Below are positions 16,979-25,640 of a stretch of DNA of 64,000 nucleotides, piece after piece. The stretch is from assembly GCF_009677585.1 (NCBI RefSeq), contig NZ_WKYV01000004.1:62001-126000 (forward strand). The letters are read 5' to 3'. Origin of the DNA: Lactonifactor sp. BIOML-A5. GTDB taxonomy: Bacteria > Bacillota > Clostridia > Lachnospirales > Lachnospiraceae. Within the stretch, counting starts at the first letter, position 1, and each line of letters begins with the position of its first letter. The position numbers and the translations under genes were made by a program. Under the pieces are notes generated by a model. The model was not told where the DNA came from, ran no database searches, and saw nothing but the letters and a program-made list of their open reading frames with translations.

Positions 16979-17848
16979 ATGAATGACTTTGTAATAACGA
17001 CAGAAAATACATCGGATTTGCCAAAAGACTATTACAGCCAAAACGGCATTACGTATATGTATCTGCCCTGTACAATAGATGGAGTGGTGTATAATAAAGA
17101 GAATGAAATGCCTTCAGGGGAATTCTACGAAAAAATGAGAGGCGGCAGCATGCCTACGACTTCCCAGATTAATCCCAACGATGCGAAGACAGAATTCTCC
17201 AGAATCCTTGACGAGGGAAAGGGGATTCTTCATATAGCATTTTCCTCCGGACTCAGCGGGAGCTATAACAGTGCCAGGATTGCCGCCGAGGAGATCCGGG
17301 AGGAGAGACCAGAAGCCAGGATTGCAGTGGTAGATACACTGGCTGCTTCCATGGGAGAGGGAATGCTGGTTTATAAAGCTGTGCAGATGCAGAAGGCGGG
17401 AAAAAGTCTGGAAGAGACCGCTGAATGGCTGGAGGCAAATAAACTGCATCTGTGCCATATGTTTACCGTAGACGATCTCAATCATCTGTACCGGGGCGGC
17501 AGGGTATCCAAAGCGGCCGCGGTTCTCGGCACTATGATTAATATTAAGCCTGTCCTTCATGTGGATAATGAAGGGCATCTGATCCCCCTTGGAAAGGTAA
17601 GAGGAAGGAAGAAATCTCTGGTGACTTTGGTATCCATGATGGAAGAGAGAGTGGGATCCTATCGGGATAAGAATGACATTATTATGATTAGCCACGGCGA
17701 CTGTCTGGAAGATGCAGAATATGTTGCTAAGCTGGTGAAAGAAAAGTTTGGATATGATAATATTATGATTAATCCTGTGGGAGCAACCATCGGTGCGCAC
17801 TCCGGCCCTGGTACAGTGGCACTGTTTTTCCTGGGAGAATACAGATAA
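16979..17848 (+). CDS. DegV family fatty-acid-binding protein
   Basis: DegV/FakB-type proteins bind a single fatty acid and, in organisms with FakA, present it for phosphorylation and use in phospholipid synthesis. The 289-residue product shows the family landmarks: TTENTSDLPKDYY at the start, TSQINPND near residue 60, FSSGLSGSYNSAR near 86 and the C-terminal GPGTVALFF. No fakA gene is adjacent, so participation in fatty acid uptake is inference from the family. The gene is flanked downstream by tandem intergenic repeats. Confidence 0.9.
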   Translation: MNDFVITTENTSDLPKDYYSQNGITYMYLPCTIDGVVYNKENEMPSGEFYEKMRGGSMPTTSQINPNDAKTEFSRILDEGKGILHIAFSSGLSGSYNSARIAAEEIREERPEARIAVVDTLAASMGEGMLVYKAVQMQKAGKSLEETAEWLEANKLHLCHMFTVDDLNHLYRGGRVSKAAAVLGTMINIKPVLHVDNEGHLIPLGKVRGRKKSLVTLVSMMEERVGSYRDKNDIIMISHGDCLEDAEYVAKLVKEKFGYDNIMINPVGATIGAHSGPGTVALFFLGEYR

Positions 17849-18068
17849 TAAAAAACCTGTGGGCGATATACGCACTGCACGCAAAAGGAAGATGGCAGCG
17901 CTTCGGCGTGGGAGTCCGGCTTAGCCGGGCTCTTTTTTTATTACATAGGAAACTTCGTTCCCTATGTAATAAAAAGCCCTGTGGGGGATCACACTGCGGC
18001 GGAAAGGAAGATGCTGCCTGCGACAGCCCGCCGCAGGCGGAGATTGCACTTTCTCGCAATCTTTCTTA
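17846..18068 (+). repeat. Composite intergenic repeat (B copy 2, inverted repeat, A copy 2)
   Basis: Two related units follow each other: AATAAAAAACCTGTGGG at 17846-17862 and AATAAAAAGCCCTGTGGG at 17968-17985 each lead through a short spacer into AAAGGAAGATG. The first unit continues as repeat B (GAGTCCGGCTTAGCCGG plus T7). Between them is a perfect 14-base-pair inverted repeat (TTTTATTACATAGG at about 17936-17949 with CCTATGTAATAAAA at 17961-17974). The second unit continues as repeat A (CAGCCCGCCGCAGGCGGAGA, then AATCTTTCTT). No coding frame is supported. Confidence 0.8.
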
Positions 18069-18124
18069 TTGACAGGCTAGTAATTATTAGCTATACTGAG
18101 GTTATGGGCTAGTAAATACTAGCC
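18069..18124 (+). promoter_or_regulatory. Promoter with two palindromic operators for the radical SAM/TetR operon
   Basis: A consensus TTGACA at 18069-18074 and TATACT at 18092-18097 are exactly 17 bases apart. The whole spacer is a near-palindrome, GGCTAGTAATTATTAGCT (18075-18092). A second, perfect copy GGCTAGTAAATACTAGCC lies at 18107-18124, just after the likely start of transcription. The two centres are 32 bases apart, about three helical turns. This is the layout expected for a TetR repressor acting on its own operon. Confidence 0.85.
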
Positions 18125-18160
18125 TGTGCGAACGAACGTATGATTGGAGCGGGAAAACAG

Positions 18161-19258
18161 ATGGAGACATTTCGGCTGGAAGAATATTTAAGCAATGGAG
18201 TGGAACAGATGATCAAAGGAATTCTTAAGGCGTCTGCAGGGAACCCCAGAGAGAGTCTTTTTATGGTACAGTATGCCCGGGGCGGCAGAAAGAGAAGAGA
18301 GCTTCGCAGAAAACGAGAGGAAGAGGGGGTGCATATTCCGCCGTTTTTGATTGCCAGTATTACAAATCAATGCAATCTCAACTGCAAAGGCTGCTATGCC
18401 CGGGAAAATGAGAAGAGGGAAGGGTTTCGGGTGAAAAGAATGCTGACGGTAAAAGAGTGGGGAAACATTTTTGAAGAGGCTCAAAAATTGGGCGTAGGAT
18501 TTGTGCTCCTTGCCGGAGGGGAACCTATGACGAGAAGAGATGTGCTGAGAGAAGCCGGAGAGTATAAGGGAATTCTTTTTCCCGTATTTACCAACGGGAC
18601 ATTGTTTGATAAGGATTATGCAAAACTCTTCGGAATACATAAGAACTTGATTCCCATTTTAAGCGTAGAGGGTGGGGAAGGACGTACAGATGACAGGAGA
18701 GGAGGGGGGATATACCGTAGAGTTCAAAGAACAATGGAACTTCTGCAAAACAGCCGTATTCTCTTTGGAGCATCGGTAACTGTGACAAAGGAAAACCTGG
18801 AGGAAGTGACAGGGGAAAATTTTCTGAAGGAACTTCGGACACGGGGATGCAAAGGGATAATATATGTAGAGTATGTACCCGTGGACAGGAAATCTGCCTC
18901 CCTGGCTTTAGAGGAGAGAGACCGGCAATATATGAACAGCAGAATACAGAGGCTGAGAAACGGCCAGGACGAGATGCTGTATATCTCTTTTCCGGGGGAC
19001 GAGAAATCATCCGGGGGATGTCTGGCAGCAGGACGGGGATTTTTTCACATTAATGCTGCGGGGAATGCGGAACCATGCCCATTTTCCCCCTTCTCAGATA
19101 CCAGTCTGCTGGATATGTCCCTGGAAGATGCTCTCCATTCCCCTCTTTTTAGAAAGCTTCAGACATCCGGACTTTTGACTGCACCTCATGAGGGCGGATG
19201 TGTACTGTACCAGCATGAGGAGAAGGTAGAGAACCTCCTGAAGGGAGGCAGCAGATGA
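18161..19258 (+). CDS. Radical SAM protein with SPASM-like C-terminus
   Basis: Radical SAM enzymes use a [4Fe-4S] cluster to cleave S-adenosylmethionine. The cluster motif CNLNCKGC gives C71, C75 and C78, and the SAM-binding LLAGGEPMTRRDV follows at about residue 115. A C-terminal cysteine set (GGCLAAGRG, EPCPFSP, GGCVLYQ) suggests extra iron-sulfur ligands as in SPASM proteins. ATG 18161 is preferred because GGAGCGGG lies before it; ATG 18140 would add seven residues without a ribosome binding site. No small precursor peptide gene is visible nearby, so whether the substrate is a peptide is open. The stop overlaps the TetR start by four bases. Confidence 0.85.
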   Translation: METFRLEEYLSNGVEQMIKGILKASAGNPRESLFMVQYARGGRKRRELRRKREEEGVHIPPFLIASITNQCNLNCKGCYARENEKREGFRVKRMLTVKEWGNIFEEAQKLGVGFVLLAGGEPMTRRDVLREAGEYKGILFPVFTNGTLFDKDYAKLFGIHKNLIPILSVEGGEGRTDDRRGGGIYRRVQRTMELLQNSRILFGASVTVTKENLEEVTGENFLKELRTRGCKGIIYVEYVPVDRKSASLALEERDRQYMNSRIQRLRNGQDEMLYISFPGDEKSSGGCLAAGRGFFHINAAGNAEPCPFSPFSDTSLLDMSLEDALHSPLFRKLQTSGLLTAPHEGGCVLYQHEEKVENLLKGGSR

Positions 19259-19878
19259 AAACCAGAGAACGGATCATAGAGGAGGCGCTGAACCTTTTTT
19301 CCAGGAAAGGCTATCAGGGAACCAGTGTAAAAAATATTGCAGAGGCTGTGGGAATCAGGGACAGCTCTCTGTATAAACACTTCAGGAGCAAAGAGGAAAT
19401 TTTTAGTACCATAGTGGAAGAAATGTCGCGCCGTATGGAGAAAATGTCACAGGCTTTGGGGCTGCCTGGGGAGAAGCACATGGAGGCGGCAGCGAAAGTA
19501 TACGGGAAGCTTTCTGTGGACGGACTCTTGGAACTGAGCAGGAAGATATTTTTGTTTTATTTGAAGGATGAATTCGCATCCAGGTTCCGGCGGATGCTGA
19601 CTATTGAGCAGTATTCTGACAAGAGGATTTATGAGGTATACAGAAAGATTTTTATGGTAGACAGTATTACTTATCAAACAGCGCTTTTCCAGGAAATGAT
19701 GAGGCAGAGGGTTTTTAGTGAGGGTGATCCTGCCGCAATGGCAATGAATTTTTATGCCCCTATTTATTTTTTGCTGAACAAATACGACCAGATGCCCGGG
19801 GCCGAGGAGGAGGCGATGGGGGAGTTAGAGCGTCATGTAAGGGAGTTCTGCAGAATCTATAACTGCAGAAAGGGATAA
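19255..19878 (+). CDS. TetR/AcrR family transcriptional regulator
   Basis: The 207-residue protein has a standard TetR N-terminus: helix-turn-helix at about residues 24-45 (SVKNIAEAVGIRDSSLYKHF) and a larger ligand-binding helical domain. It starts in an ATGA overlap with the radical SAM gene, so the two are translationally coupled. The double palindrome at 18075-18124 is the obvious candidate operator, making this an autoregulated operon. The inducing ligand is unknown; a link to the substrate or product of the radical SAM enzyme is inference. Confidence 0.9.
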   Translation: MKTRERIIEEALNLFSRKGYQGTSVKNIAEAVGIRDSSLYKHFRSKEEIFSTIVEEMSRRMEKMSQALGLPGEKHMEAAAKVYGKLSVDGLLELSRKIFLFYLKDEFASRFRRMLTIEQYSDKRIYEVYRKIFMVDSITYQTALFQEMMRQRVFSEGDPAAMAMNFYAPIYFLLNKYDQMPGAEEEAMGELERHVREFCRIYNCRKG

Positions 19879-19885
19879 AAAATTG

Positions 19886-19943
19886 AAAAAAGGAATGAGA
19901 ACCTGTATGCCTGTTGGCAATGACAGGACCTCATTCCTTTTTT
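19886..19943. terminator. Bidirectional terminator between the TetR and GntR genes
   Basis: A 14-base-pair stem (19886-19899 with 19930-19943) has an inner CCTGT/ACAGG stem. Its A-rich left edge and T-rich right edge let it work for both convergent genes. Confidence 0.9.
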
Positions 19944-19945
19944 TG

Positions 19946-21418
19946 CTAAAGGGGAATGGGGAGAAAATCTGTACCCGAGGGCAGCTGGGCGATGACAAAA
20001 TGGATATCCCGGTAAATCTGCAAAAAGGCTTTTTCCAGTGCGGCGGGCAAAGCGGAAGAATCCTTTTCCCGGAGGGCCTTCACCACATCACGCATAAGGG
20101 CCTGCAGCTTCTCCTGAGGCGCATAGTAAGAGGCATCCGCTGCATACAGATAATAGCCCCACAGGAGCAGCTCATTCAGCTGAGAATAGATGTTGCTCAG
20201 AGAGTGGCAGGGAGCAAACTGTATCATATAATCCATAAGGAGCTGAACCGAACGGGGATTGAGACTGTGGAGAGAGGCAGAGAATAACTTTTCTTCTGCC
20301 CTGTGCAGCCATTCCTCTGTGACAGGGGTGAAGGATTTTGCGCAGATTCCTGCAGACAGAGCCATAATCTGGATGGCATCCATACAGAGAGCCAGTCTTT
20401 GCTGGATCAGAGGATCGCTGAAATCGAAAGAGGCAGGGGAGATGCTGCCCTGAATCTCTCCTGTCACCAGAATAGTTCCTTTTTTAGCTTTTGTTTCAGC
20501 AATTCCCAGCATATTCAGCAGAGCAATGCTGCGGCATACAGTCTCCTTCATCAGCCCGTATTCTTCCATCAGTCTGGGAATGGAAGGGAGATATTTCTTC
20601 CCTTCAAACTCCCCTCCCGCAATCCGCCGAAGAATAGACATGGCCAGGCGTATATAAAGTTCAGAATGGCCTTTGGTCCGGAACCAGCGGATATCTGCCT
20701 TCCGCGGGACCGGGGCAGGAATCGCGCGGCTAAGTTCCTCAAGATAACCGTCTATGGTACTCTGGGTTTTACAGTAAAAGTCCAGAATACTATCATAAAA
20801 CGCGTCATACTGTTTCCGGAGGATTCTGTTTAATGCTGTCTCCAGCCAGGCTTTTACCCTGCTCTCAGCTTGATAGGAGGGAGCTTTTACCCCGGGATAA
20901 GGAATATAGGGCACATCCAGATAACTCTCAGCATCCAGTTGCAGATCCTGAATCAGAAGGTTGTTAAAGGGCTTGAGTACAGCCCTGAAAAAAAGATTGG
21001 CCTGCCGATAAAGGGCAGAGAGCTCCATGTGACCGGCAATACCGTCTATGGCGTCCCGCATGATTGTAAATTCGGTCTCCTGACAGAGTCTGGCACCCTC
21101 CCGATAGAGGGCCGGAAGAAGAAGGCCAAGTCCGCAAAATGCATCATTCACTCCGTCCCTGCGTTCTAACAGGGCGGCAATGCAGGACTCTGCTGATGCG
21201 CGGTAGGCAGAAACTGCCGGCCGTCCGGTAACAGTACGGATATATCCGCTGTGTTCCAGCATCTTCATGACTTTCCGGATTGTGGTGATCCCTACATTGA
21301 ACTGCCGGCAAAGCTGCTGCTGGGAAGGCATAGTCTGTCCTTCGGGATAGACACCGCATTCAAACTGAGTGACAAAGGAGCGATAAAGATATTCGTACTG
21401 GTGTAAATTCTGACGCAA
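19946..21418 (-). CDS. GntR-family regulator with two winged-helix domains
   Basis: Translation from TTG at 21418-21416, ten bases after AAAGGAG, gives 490 residues starting MRQNLHQYEYLYRSF. The frame is open further upstream, but that part overlaps the divergent gene and its promoter region. An N-terminal GntR-type winged helix (MPSQQQLCRQFNVGITTIRK, about residues 30-49, and GYIRTVTGRP) is followed by a long helical region and then a second winged helix (LPSIPRLMEEYGLMKETVCR, near 280-300). No sugar-binding or FCD/UTRA domain is recognised. Two DNA-binding domains in one chain are unusual. It is transcribed away from the response-regulator gene. Confidence 0.75.
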   Translation of the reverse strand: MRQNLHQYEYLYRSFVTQFECGVYPEGQTMPSQQQLCRQFNVGITTIRKVMKMLEHSGYIRTVTGRPAVSAYRASAESCIAALLERRDGVNDAFCGLGLLLPALYREGARLCQETEFTIMRDAIDGIAGHMELSALYRQANLFFRAVLKPFNNLLIQDLQLDAESYLDVPYIPYPGVKAPSYQAESRVKAWLETALNRILRKQYDAFYDSILDFYCKTQSTIDGYLEELSRAIPAPVPRKADIRWFRTKGHSELYIRLAMSILRRIAGGEFEGKKYLPSIPRLMEEYGLMKETVCRSIALLNMLGIAETKAKKGTILVTGEIQGSISPASFDFSDPLIQQRLALCMDAIQIMALSAGICAKSFTPVTEEWLHRAEEKLFSASLHSLNPRSVQLLMDYMIQFAPCHSLSNIYSQLNELLLWGYYLYAADASYYAPQEKLQALMRDVVKALREKDSSALPAALEKAFLQIYRDIHFVIAQLPSGTDFLPIPL

Positions 21419-21458
21419 TTGGCGCTTTCTCCTTTCGAAAAAATGTATTAATAAAATA

Positions 21459-21487
21459 AGTATATCAACTTTGGTGTTCAGCTTCAA
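21459..21487 (-). promoter_or_regulatory. Promoter of the double-wHTH GntR gene
   Basis: On the minus strand TTGAAG (plus 21482-21487) and TATACT (plus 21459-21464) are 17 bases apart, about 40 bases before the TTG start. The divergent response-regulator gene has a weaker candidate further right (TTTACA near 21496). Confidence 0.65.
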
Positions 21488-21578
21488 CTTGCTTTTTACA
21501 GTTACCTGCGATAAAATATACCTATAGCCTATATGGGAAAGATGCGGCCTGAGGTAAGCGGCAGGAGGTGATGGGGAA

Positions 21579-23138
21579 ATGAAAAAGCGAAACTGCATTT
21601 TGATTGTGGATGATGCAGAGATGAACCGCGCCATGCTGGCAGATATGCTGTCCGGGGAATATGATATCCTTGAGGCGTCTAACGGGAAAAAAGCAATCGA
21701 GATAATGCAGCGGCAGCTGTTTAAAATTTCCCTGATTTTGCTGGACATTATTATGCCTGTGATGGATGGGTTTGAAGTGCTGTCGATTATGAACAAATAT
21801 GGCTGGCTGAACCGTATTCCTGTTATTACTATATCGTCAGAGACTTCATCTACCTACATTGATCATGCATATGATTTGGGGGCAACAGACTATATCAGTA
21901 GGCCCTTTGACGAGAAAACTGTACAGCGGAGGGTGCAGAACACAATAGTGCTGTATTCCAAACAAAAGGTTCTGGAAGGAATGGTGGCGGATCAGATTGC
22001 AGAAAAGGAAAAGAATAACTTCCTGATGGTAGAGATTCTTTCAAATATTGTGGAATTCAGAAATGGGGAGAGCGGCCTTCATGTGCTCCATATTCGGGTT
22101 CTCACTGAGATATTCTTTCGAAAGCTGCAGGAGATTACTGGACAGTATCCCATGACAGTTTCCAGAATGGCATTGATTGTAAATGCTTCTGCGCTGCATG
22201 ATGTGGGAAAGATATCTATTCCGGAAGAGATTTTGAATAAACCGGGGAAGCTCACCCCAGAGGAATTTAAGATTATGAAGACACACAGTATACAGGGGGC
22301 CCTCATTATGGAAGACGCACTCTCACGGCATCATGAAGAACTGCTTAATCTGGCCTATAATATCTGTCGCTGGCACCATGAGAGGTATGACGGAGGGGGA
22401 TATCCGGACGGGCTGAAAGGAGACGATATTCCCATAGAAGCTCAAGTGGTTGCTCTGGCAGATGTGTATGACGCACTAACCAGCATGCGTGTATATAAAC
22501 CGGCTTACTCTCACGACACAGCTATGCAGATGATACTAAAGGGTGAGTGCGGAGCCTTTCATCCGCTTCTTATGCAGTGCCTGGAAGCAGTCGGTCCGTA
22601 TTTGGAGGAAGAGTTGAAGATCCGCTCTATGAATCCTGTATCAGAAGAAAATTTACAGCATTTATCAAACCAGATTATAGCGGACGGCCAGGTTTCCGAA
22701 CGCACCCTTACGCTGCTGGAGCAGGAACGGGTAAAGTATCAGTTTTTTGCTTCTATGTCTAAGGAGATTCAGTTTGAGTATAATTATAGCATCGACGTTC
22801 TCACCATGTCAGAGTGGGGAGGAAGCCAGCTTGGACTGCCTATTCTCATAGAGCATCCCGGACAAAATGAGGTACTGCACAAGGTGTTCTCTCAGAAAGA
22901 TTACATGGACCTGCAGAGAAAGCTGAGGAAAGCTACAGAGGAAAATCCAATTGTAAGTGGTGTATACTGTCTTTGCATAAAAGGAAATCACCGGTGGTTT
23001 AAGGCTACGGCCCGCCCTTTGTGGGAAGGGGAAGGACAGGATGGGATCTCAGGTATCATTGGAAAGTTTGTGGATGTTCATGAGGAACAGCTAAAGCTTG
23101 ACAAGCTGAAAAGAAATGCAGAACGGGATGGAATATAA
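21579..23138 (+). CDS. Response regulator with HD-GYP and PAS-like domains, truncated before its GGDEF domain
   Basis: Domains in order: receiver (residues 1-120, phospho-acceptor Asp56 in LLDIIMP; the usual KP lysine is Arg in ISRPF), HD-GYP phosphodiesterase (H207-D208 in ALHDVGK, G274-Y275-P276 in GGGYPDG) expected to hydrolyse c-di-GMP, and a PAS-like domain (about 380-500). The chain stops at 519 just after the linker KLKRNAERDG that normally leads into a GGDEF domain. The missing end is found immediately downstream in another frame (next entry), so an internal deletion removed the cyclase core. It is likely still a functional phosphodiesterase and is read into the histidine kinase. Confidence 0.85.
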   Translation: MKKRNCILIVDDAEMNRAMLADMLSGEYDILEASNGKKAIEIMQRQLFKISLILLDIIMPVMDGFEVLSIMNKYGWLNRIPVITISSETSSTYIDHAYDLGATDYISRPFDEKTVQRRVQNTIVLYSKQKVLEGMVADQIAEKEKNNFLMVEILSNIVEFRNGESGLHVLHIRVLTEIFFRKLQEITGQYPMTVSRMALIVNASALHDVGKISIPEEILNKPGKLTPEEFKIMKTHSIQGALIMEDALSRHHEELLNLAYNICRWHHERYDGGGYPDGLKGDDIPIEAQVVALADVYDALTSMRVYKPAYSHDTAMQMILKGECGAFHPLLMQCLEAVGPYLEEELKIRSMNPVSEENLQHLSNQIIADGQVSERTLTLLEQERVKYQFFASMSKEIQFEYNYSIDVLTMSEWGGSQLGLPILIEHPGQNEVLHKVFSQKDYMDLQRKLRKATEENPIVSGVYCLCIKGNHRWFKATARPLWEGEGQDGISGIIGKFVDVHEEQLKLDKLKRNAERDGI

Positions 23139-23220
23139 CAGACTGTTTCACTGTGCAGACCAGGCGCTGTATGCGGCGAAAAGGGATGGAAAGAACCGGT
23201 TTACTTTTTATGGATCATGA
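23131..23220 (+). pseudogene. C-terminal remnant of a GGDEF domain
   Basis: In the +1 frame relative to the HD-GYP gene, bases 23131-23217 encode YNRLFHCADQALYAAKRDGK and NRFTFYGS, the typical last helix and strand of a diguanylate cyclase domain, ending in TGA at 23218-23220. The GGDEF core of roughly 130 residues is absent. The remnant stop overlaps an ATG at 23217 in ATGA form, suggesting the intact ancestor was coupled to the downstream kinase. Confidence 0.8.
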
Positions 23221-23237
23221 AAGCGGAGGATAGGAAC

Positions 23238-25640
23238 ATGGATAAACAGAAAAGTAGTGCAGGGCAGATTGGATATGAATATGATACACTGATGAATCTT
23301 CTCCATGTCAGCGTCAGTAAACATCTGCTGGATGATCATTTCACACTGGTTTGGGCAAATGACTTTTATTATGAATTGATTGGTTATACAAAGGAAGAGT
23401 ATCTGGCGATTTATCATAATCTGTGTGATACGTATTATATGAATGACGATTTGGGGATACATGATGAGGAACTGTGGAACCAGCTGGGGGCTGAGGTGAT
23501 CCGCACGCTGAATGCCGGGGAGAACGGCTATACCATGGTAGCGCAGATGCGTCGCAGGAGTGGAGAATATATATGGGTCCGTATGTCGGCGAGGTTTACG
23601 GATGAGTATATTGACGGGTACCGGGTGTCCTATACGGCCATGATGGATGTCAGTGACATGATGCGAATGGAGCAGGAGCAGTCCGTTACCTATGATAATC
23701 TGCCTGGTTTTATTGCAAAATACAAAGTGGGCAAGATGCTTGATTTTACACTGCTTGACGGCAACGACCGTTTCTTTGAGTTTTTTGGGAAAGAGAGCTG
23801 GAAGAATATGGAGTACCCTCTGTTCCGGGACAATGTGCTGCGCAATCAGTCGGTATTTGAAGAGCACCGGGAGGCGCTTCTGAAGGGGGAGCAGGTTCAT
23901 TTTACTGTACATATGAGCGATCAGAGAGGTCAGGATGCCTGGCTGCAGATTAATGGGTCCTGTGTGGGACACCAGGAGGGGGATCCGGTATATCTTGTAA
24001 TCTACATTGATATTACCAACGAGACGGAGCTCCGGCAGATGCAGAGGCAGCTGGAGGCCCAGGCCAAAAGGCTGCGCAGCGCTCTGAAAGAGGCTGAAGA
24101 GGCTAACCGGGCAAAATCAGATTTTCTGTCCCGGATGAGCCACGACATCCGTACTCCCATGAATGCAATTCTTGGAATGAAGGATATTGCGGTTTCCCAT
24201 ATGGAGGATCCGGATAAAGTAAAAGACTGCCTAAAAAAAATCGGCCTTTCGGGACAGCACCTGCTGGGCCTTATCAATGACGTGCTGGATATGTCCAAAA
24301 TTGAGAGCGGGGAGATGGCTCTTAGGGATGATGTGGTATCCCTGCCGGAGGTACTTGAAAATATTGTAACCATTATGCAGCCCCAGTTTAAAGAAAAAGA
24401 TCAAAAGTTTTCTATCCGTCTCCAGTGTGTGATTCACGAACTCTTTTTAAGCGATTCCCTCAGGCTGCGGCAAATATTTTTAAATATACTTTCCAATGCA
24501 TGTAAGTTTACTCCTCCGGGAGGAAGCATCACCATGGACGTGGCAGAGGGCGGTACAGAAGGGAGAATCACTCACTTTGTATTTACAATTACGGATACAG
24601 GAATTGGTATGCAGCCAGAATTTATGGAACATCTTTTCACCGCCTTCAGCCGGGAGAGAGACAGCAGAGTGGATAAGACAGAAGGAACCGGACTTGGGAT
24701 GGCCATAACAAAAAAGATAGTAGAACTGCTGGAGGGAACCATTGAAGTGGAGAGTGAACCGGGGAAAGGGTCGGTTTTTAGAGTTTATCTACCATTGAAA
24801 ATCGAGGAATCTCCAAAACTTGACGCTTCTTTCCCGGATTTAAAAGTTATTGTGGCGGATGATGATGCGGTTATGTGCGAATACACTGCAGAGATGCTTC
24901 GGAACATCGGTATCTATGCAGACTGGGTGGACAGTGGTGAGCAGGCCGTAGCAAAGGTGTTGGAAGCACAGAAAAAGGGGGAGGCATATGACGCCATTCT
25001 CCTGGACTGGAAGATGCCCGGGCAGGACGGACTTGAGACTACCCGCCGGCTGCGGGAGGTCAGTAAGGGTAAGCTGCCTATATTGATTATCTCTGCTTAT
25101 GACTGGAACGACATAGAACAGGAAGCTAAAATGGCAGGCGTAAGCGGATTTCTTCAGAAGCCTATCTTTGCGTCCACTCTGATCCGGGGGCTGCGGCAGT
25201 ATATTCTGGGAGAGTCAACGGATGGGGAGCGAAGTGAATCAGAGCATATATCTGACTTTGAAGGCAGGCATTTTCTTCTGGTGGAGGATAATGCCCTGAA
25301 CCGGGAGGTAGCCCAGGAACTGCTGGGGGATATGGGAGCGGTGATTGACACTGCCTGTGACGGCCTCCAGGGGGTTGAGGCTTTTGCAGCTTCAGAAGAA
25401 GGCTTCTATGACATTCTTCTTATGGATATTCAGATGCCCGTGATGGATGGCTATACGGCTGCCCGGACGATAAGGACTCTGAACCGTGCGGATGCCGGGA
25501 CAGTGCCCATTCTGGCAATGACAGCAGATGCCTTTGCCGAAGATATCCAGGCAGCAAAGGATGCCGGTATGGATGGTCATCTGGCCAAGCCTCTGGACGG
25601 TGTTACACTGAAGCGTGAGATTAGCAAATACCTTAGTTGA
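23238..25640 (+). CDS. Hybrid sensor histidine kinase with two receiver domains
   Basis: The 800-residue protein has no membrane segment. It carries two PAS-like sensor regions (about 20-270), a coiled linker, HisKA with phospho-acceptor His302 (SRMSHDIRTPMNAILGM), HATPase_c (NILSNACKFTPPGGS, DTGIGM, GTGLGMAI), receiver 1 with Asp590 and receiver 2 with Asp730 (LLMDIQMPVMDGYTAA). No HPt domain is seen, so phosphotransfer would go to a separate protein. ATG 23238 follows GGAGGA; ATG 23217 overlaps the GGDEF remnant. Pairing with the REC-HD-GYP protein suggests that this kinase feeds a c-di-GMP-type output. Confidence 0.9.
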   Translation: MDKQKSSAGQIGYEYDTLMNLLHVSVSKHLLDDHFTLVWANDFYYELIGYTKEEYLAIYHNLCDTYYMNDDLGIHDEELWNQLGAEVIRTLNAGENGYTMVAQMRRRSGEYIWVRMSARFTDEYIDGYRVSYTAMMDVSDMMRMEQEQSVTYDNLPGFIAKYKVGKMLDFTLLDGNDRFFEFFGKESWKNMEYPLFRDNVLRNQSVFEEHREALLKGEQVHFTVHMSDQRGQDAWLQINGSCVGHQEGDPVYLVIYIDITNETELRQMQRQLEAQAKRLRSALKEAEEANRAKSDFLSRMSHDIRTPMNAILGMKDIAVSHMEDPDKVKDCLKKIGLSGQHLLGLINDVLDMSKIESGEMALRDDVVSLPEVLENIVTIMQPQFKEKDQKFSIRLQCVIHELFLSDSLRLRQIFLNILSNACKFTPPGGSITMDVAEGGTEGRITHFVFTITDTGIGMQPEFMEHLFTAFSRERDSRVDKTEGTGLGMAITKKIVELLEGTIEVESEPGKGSVFRVYLPLKIEESPKLDASFPDLKVIVADDDAVMCEYTAEMLRNIGIYADWVDSGEQAVAKVLEAQKKGEAYDAILLDWKMPGQDGLETTRRLREVSKGKLPILIISAYDWNDIEQEAKMAGVSGFLQKPIFASTLIRGLRQYILGESTDGERSESEHISDFEGRHFLLVEDNALNREVAQELLGDMGAVIDTACDGLQGVEAFAASEEGFYDILLMDIQMPVMDGYTAARTIRTLNRADAGTVPILAMTADAFAEDIQAAKDAGMDGHLAKPLDGVTLKREISKYLS

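Noticed and set aside
17114..17884. 256-codon minus-strand frame opposite degV
   Set aside because: It is antisense to a well-supported gene, with no ribosome binding site or recognisable domain.
19883..20287. Plus-strand frame of 134 codons after the TetR gene
   Set aside because: It begins inside the bidirectional terminator and is antisense to the GntR gene; composition is that of a shadow frame.
21419..21796. Longer N-terminus for the minus-strand GntR gene
   Set aside because: The frame is open but runs through the divergent promoter region and the start of the response-regulator gene; the TTG at 21418 has a good AAAGGAG site.
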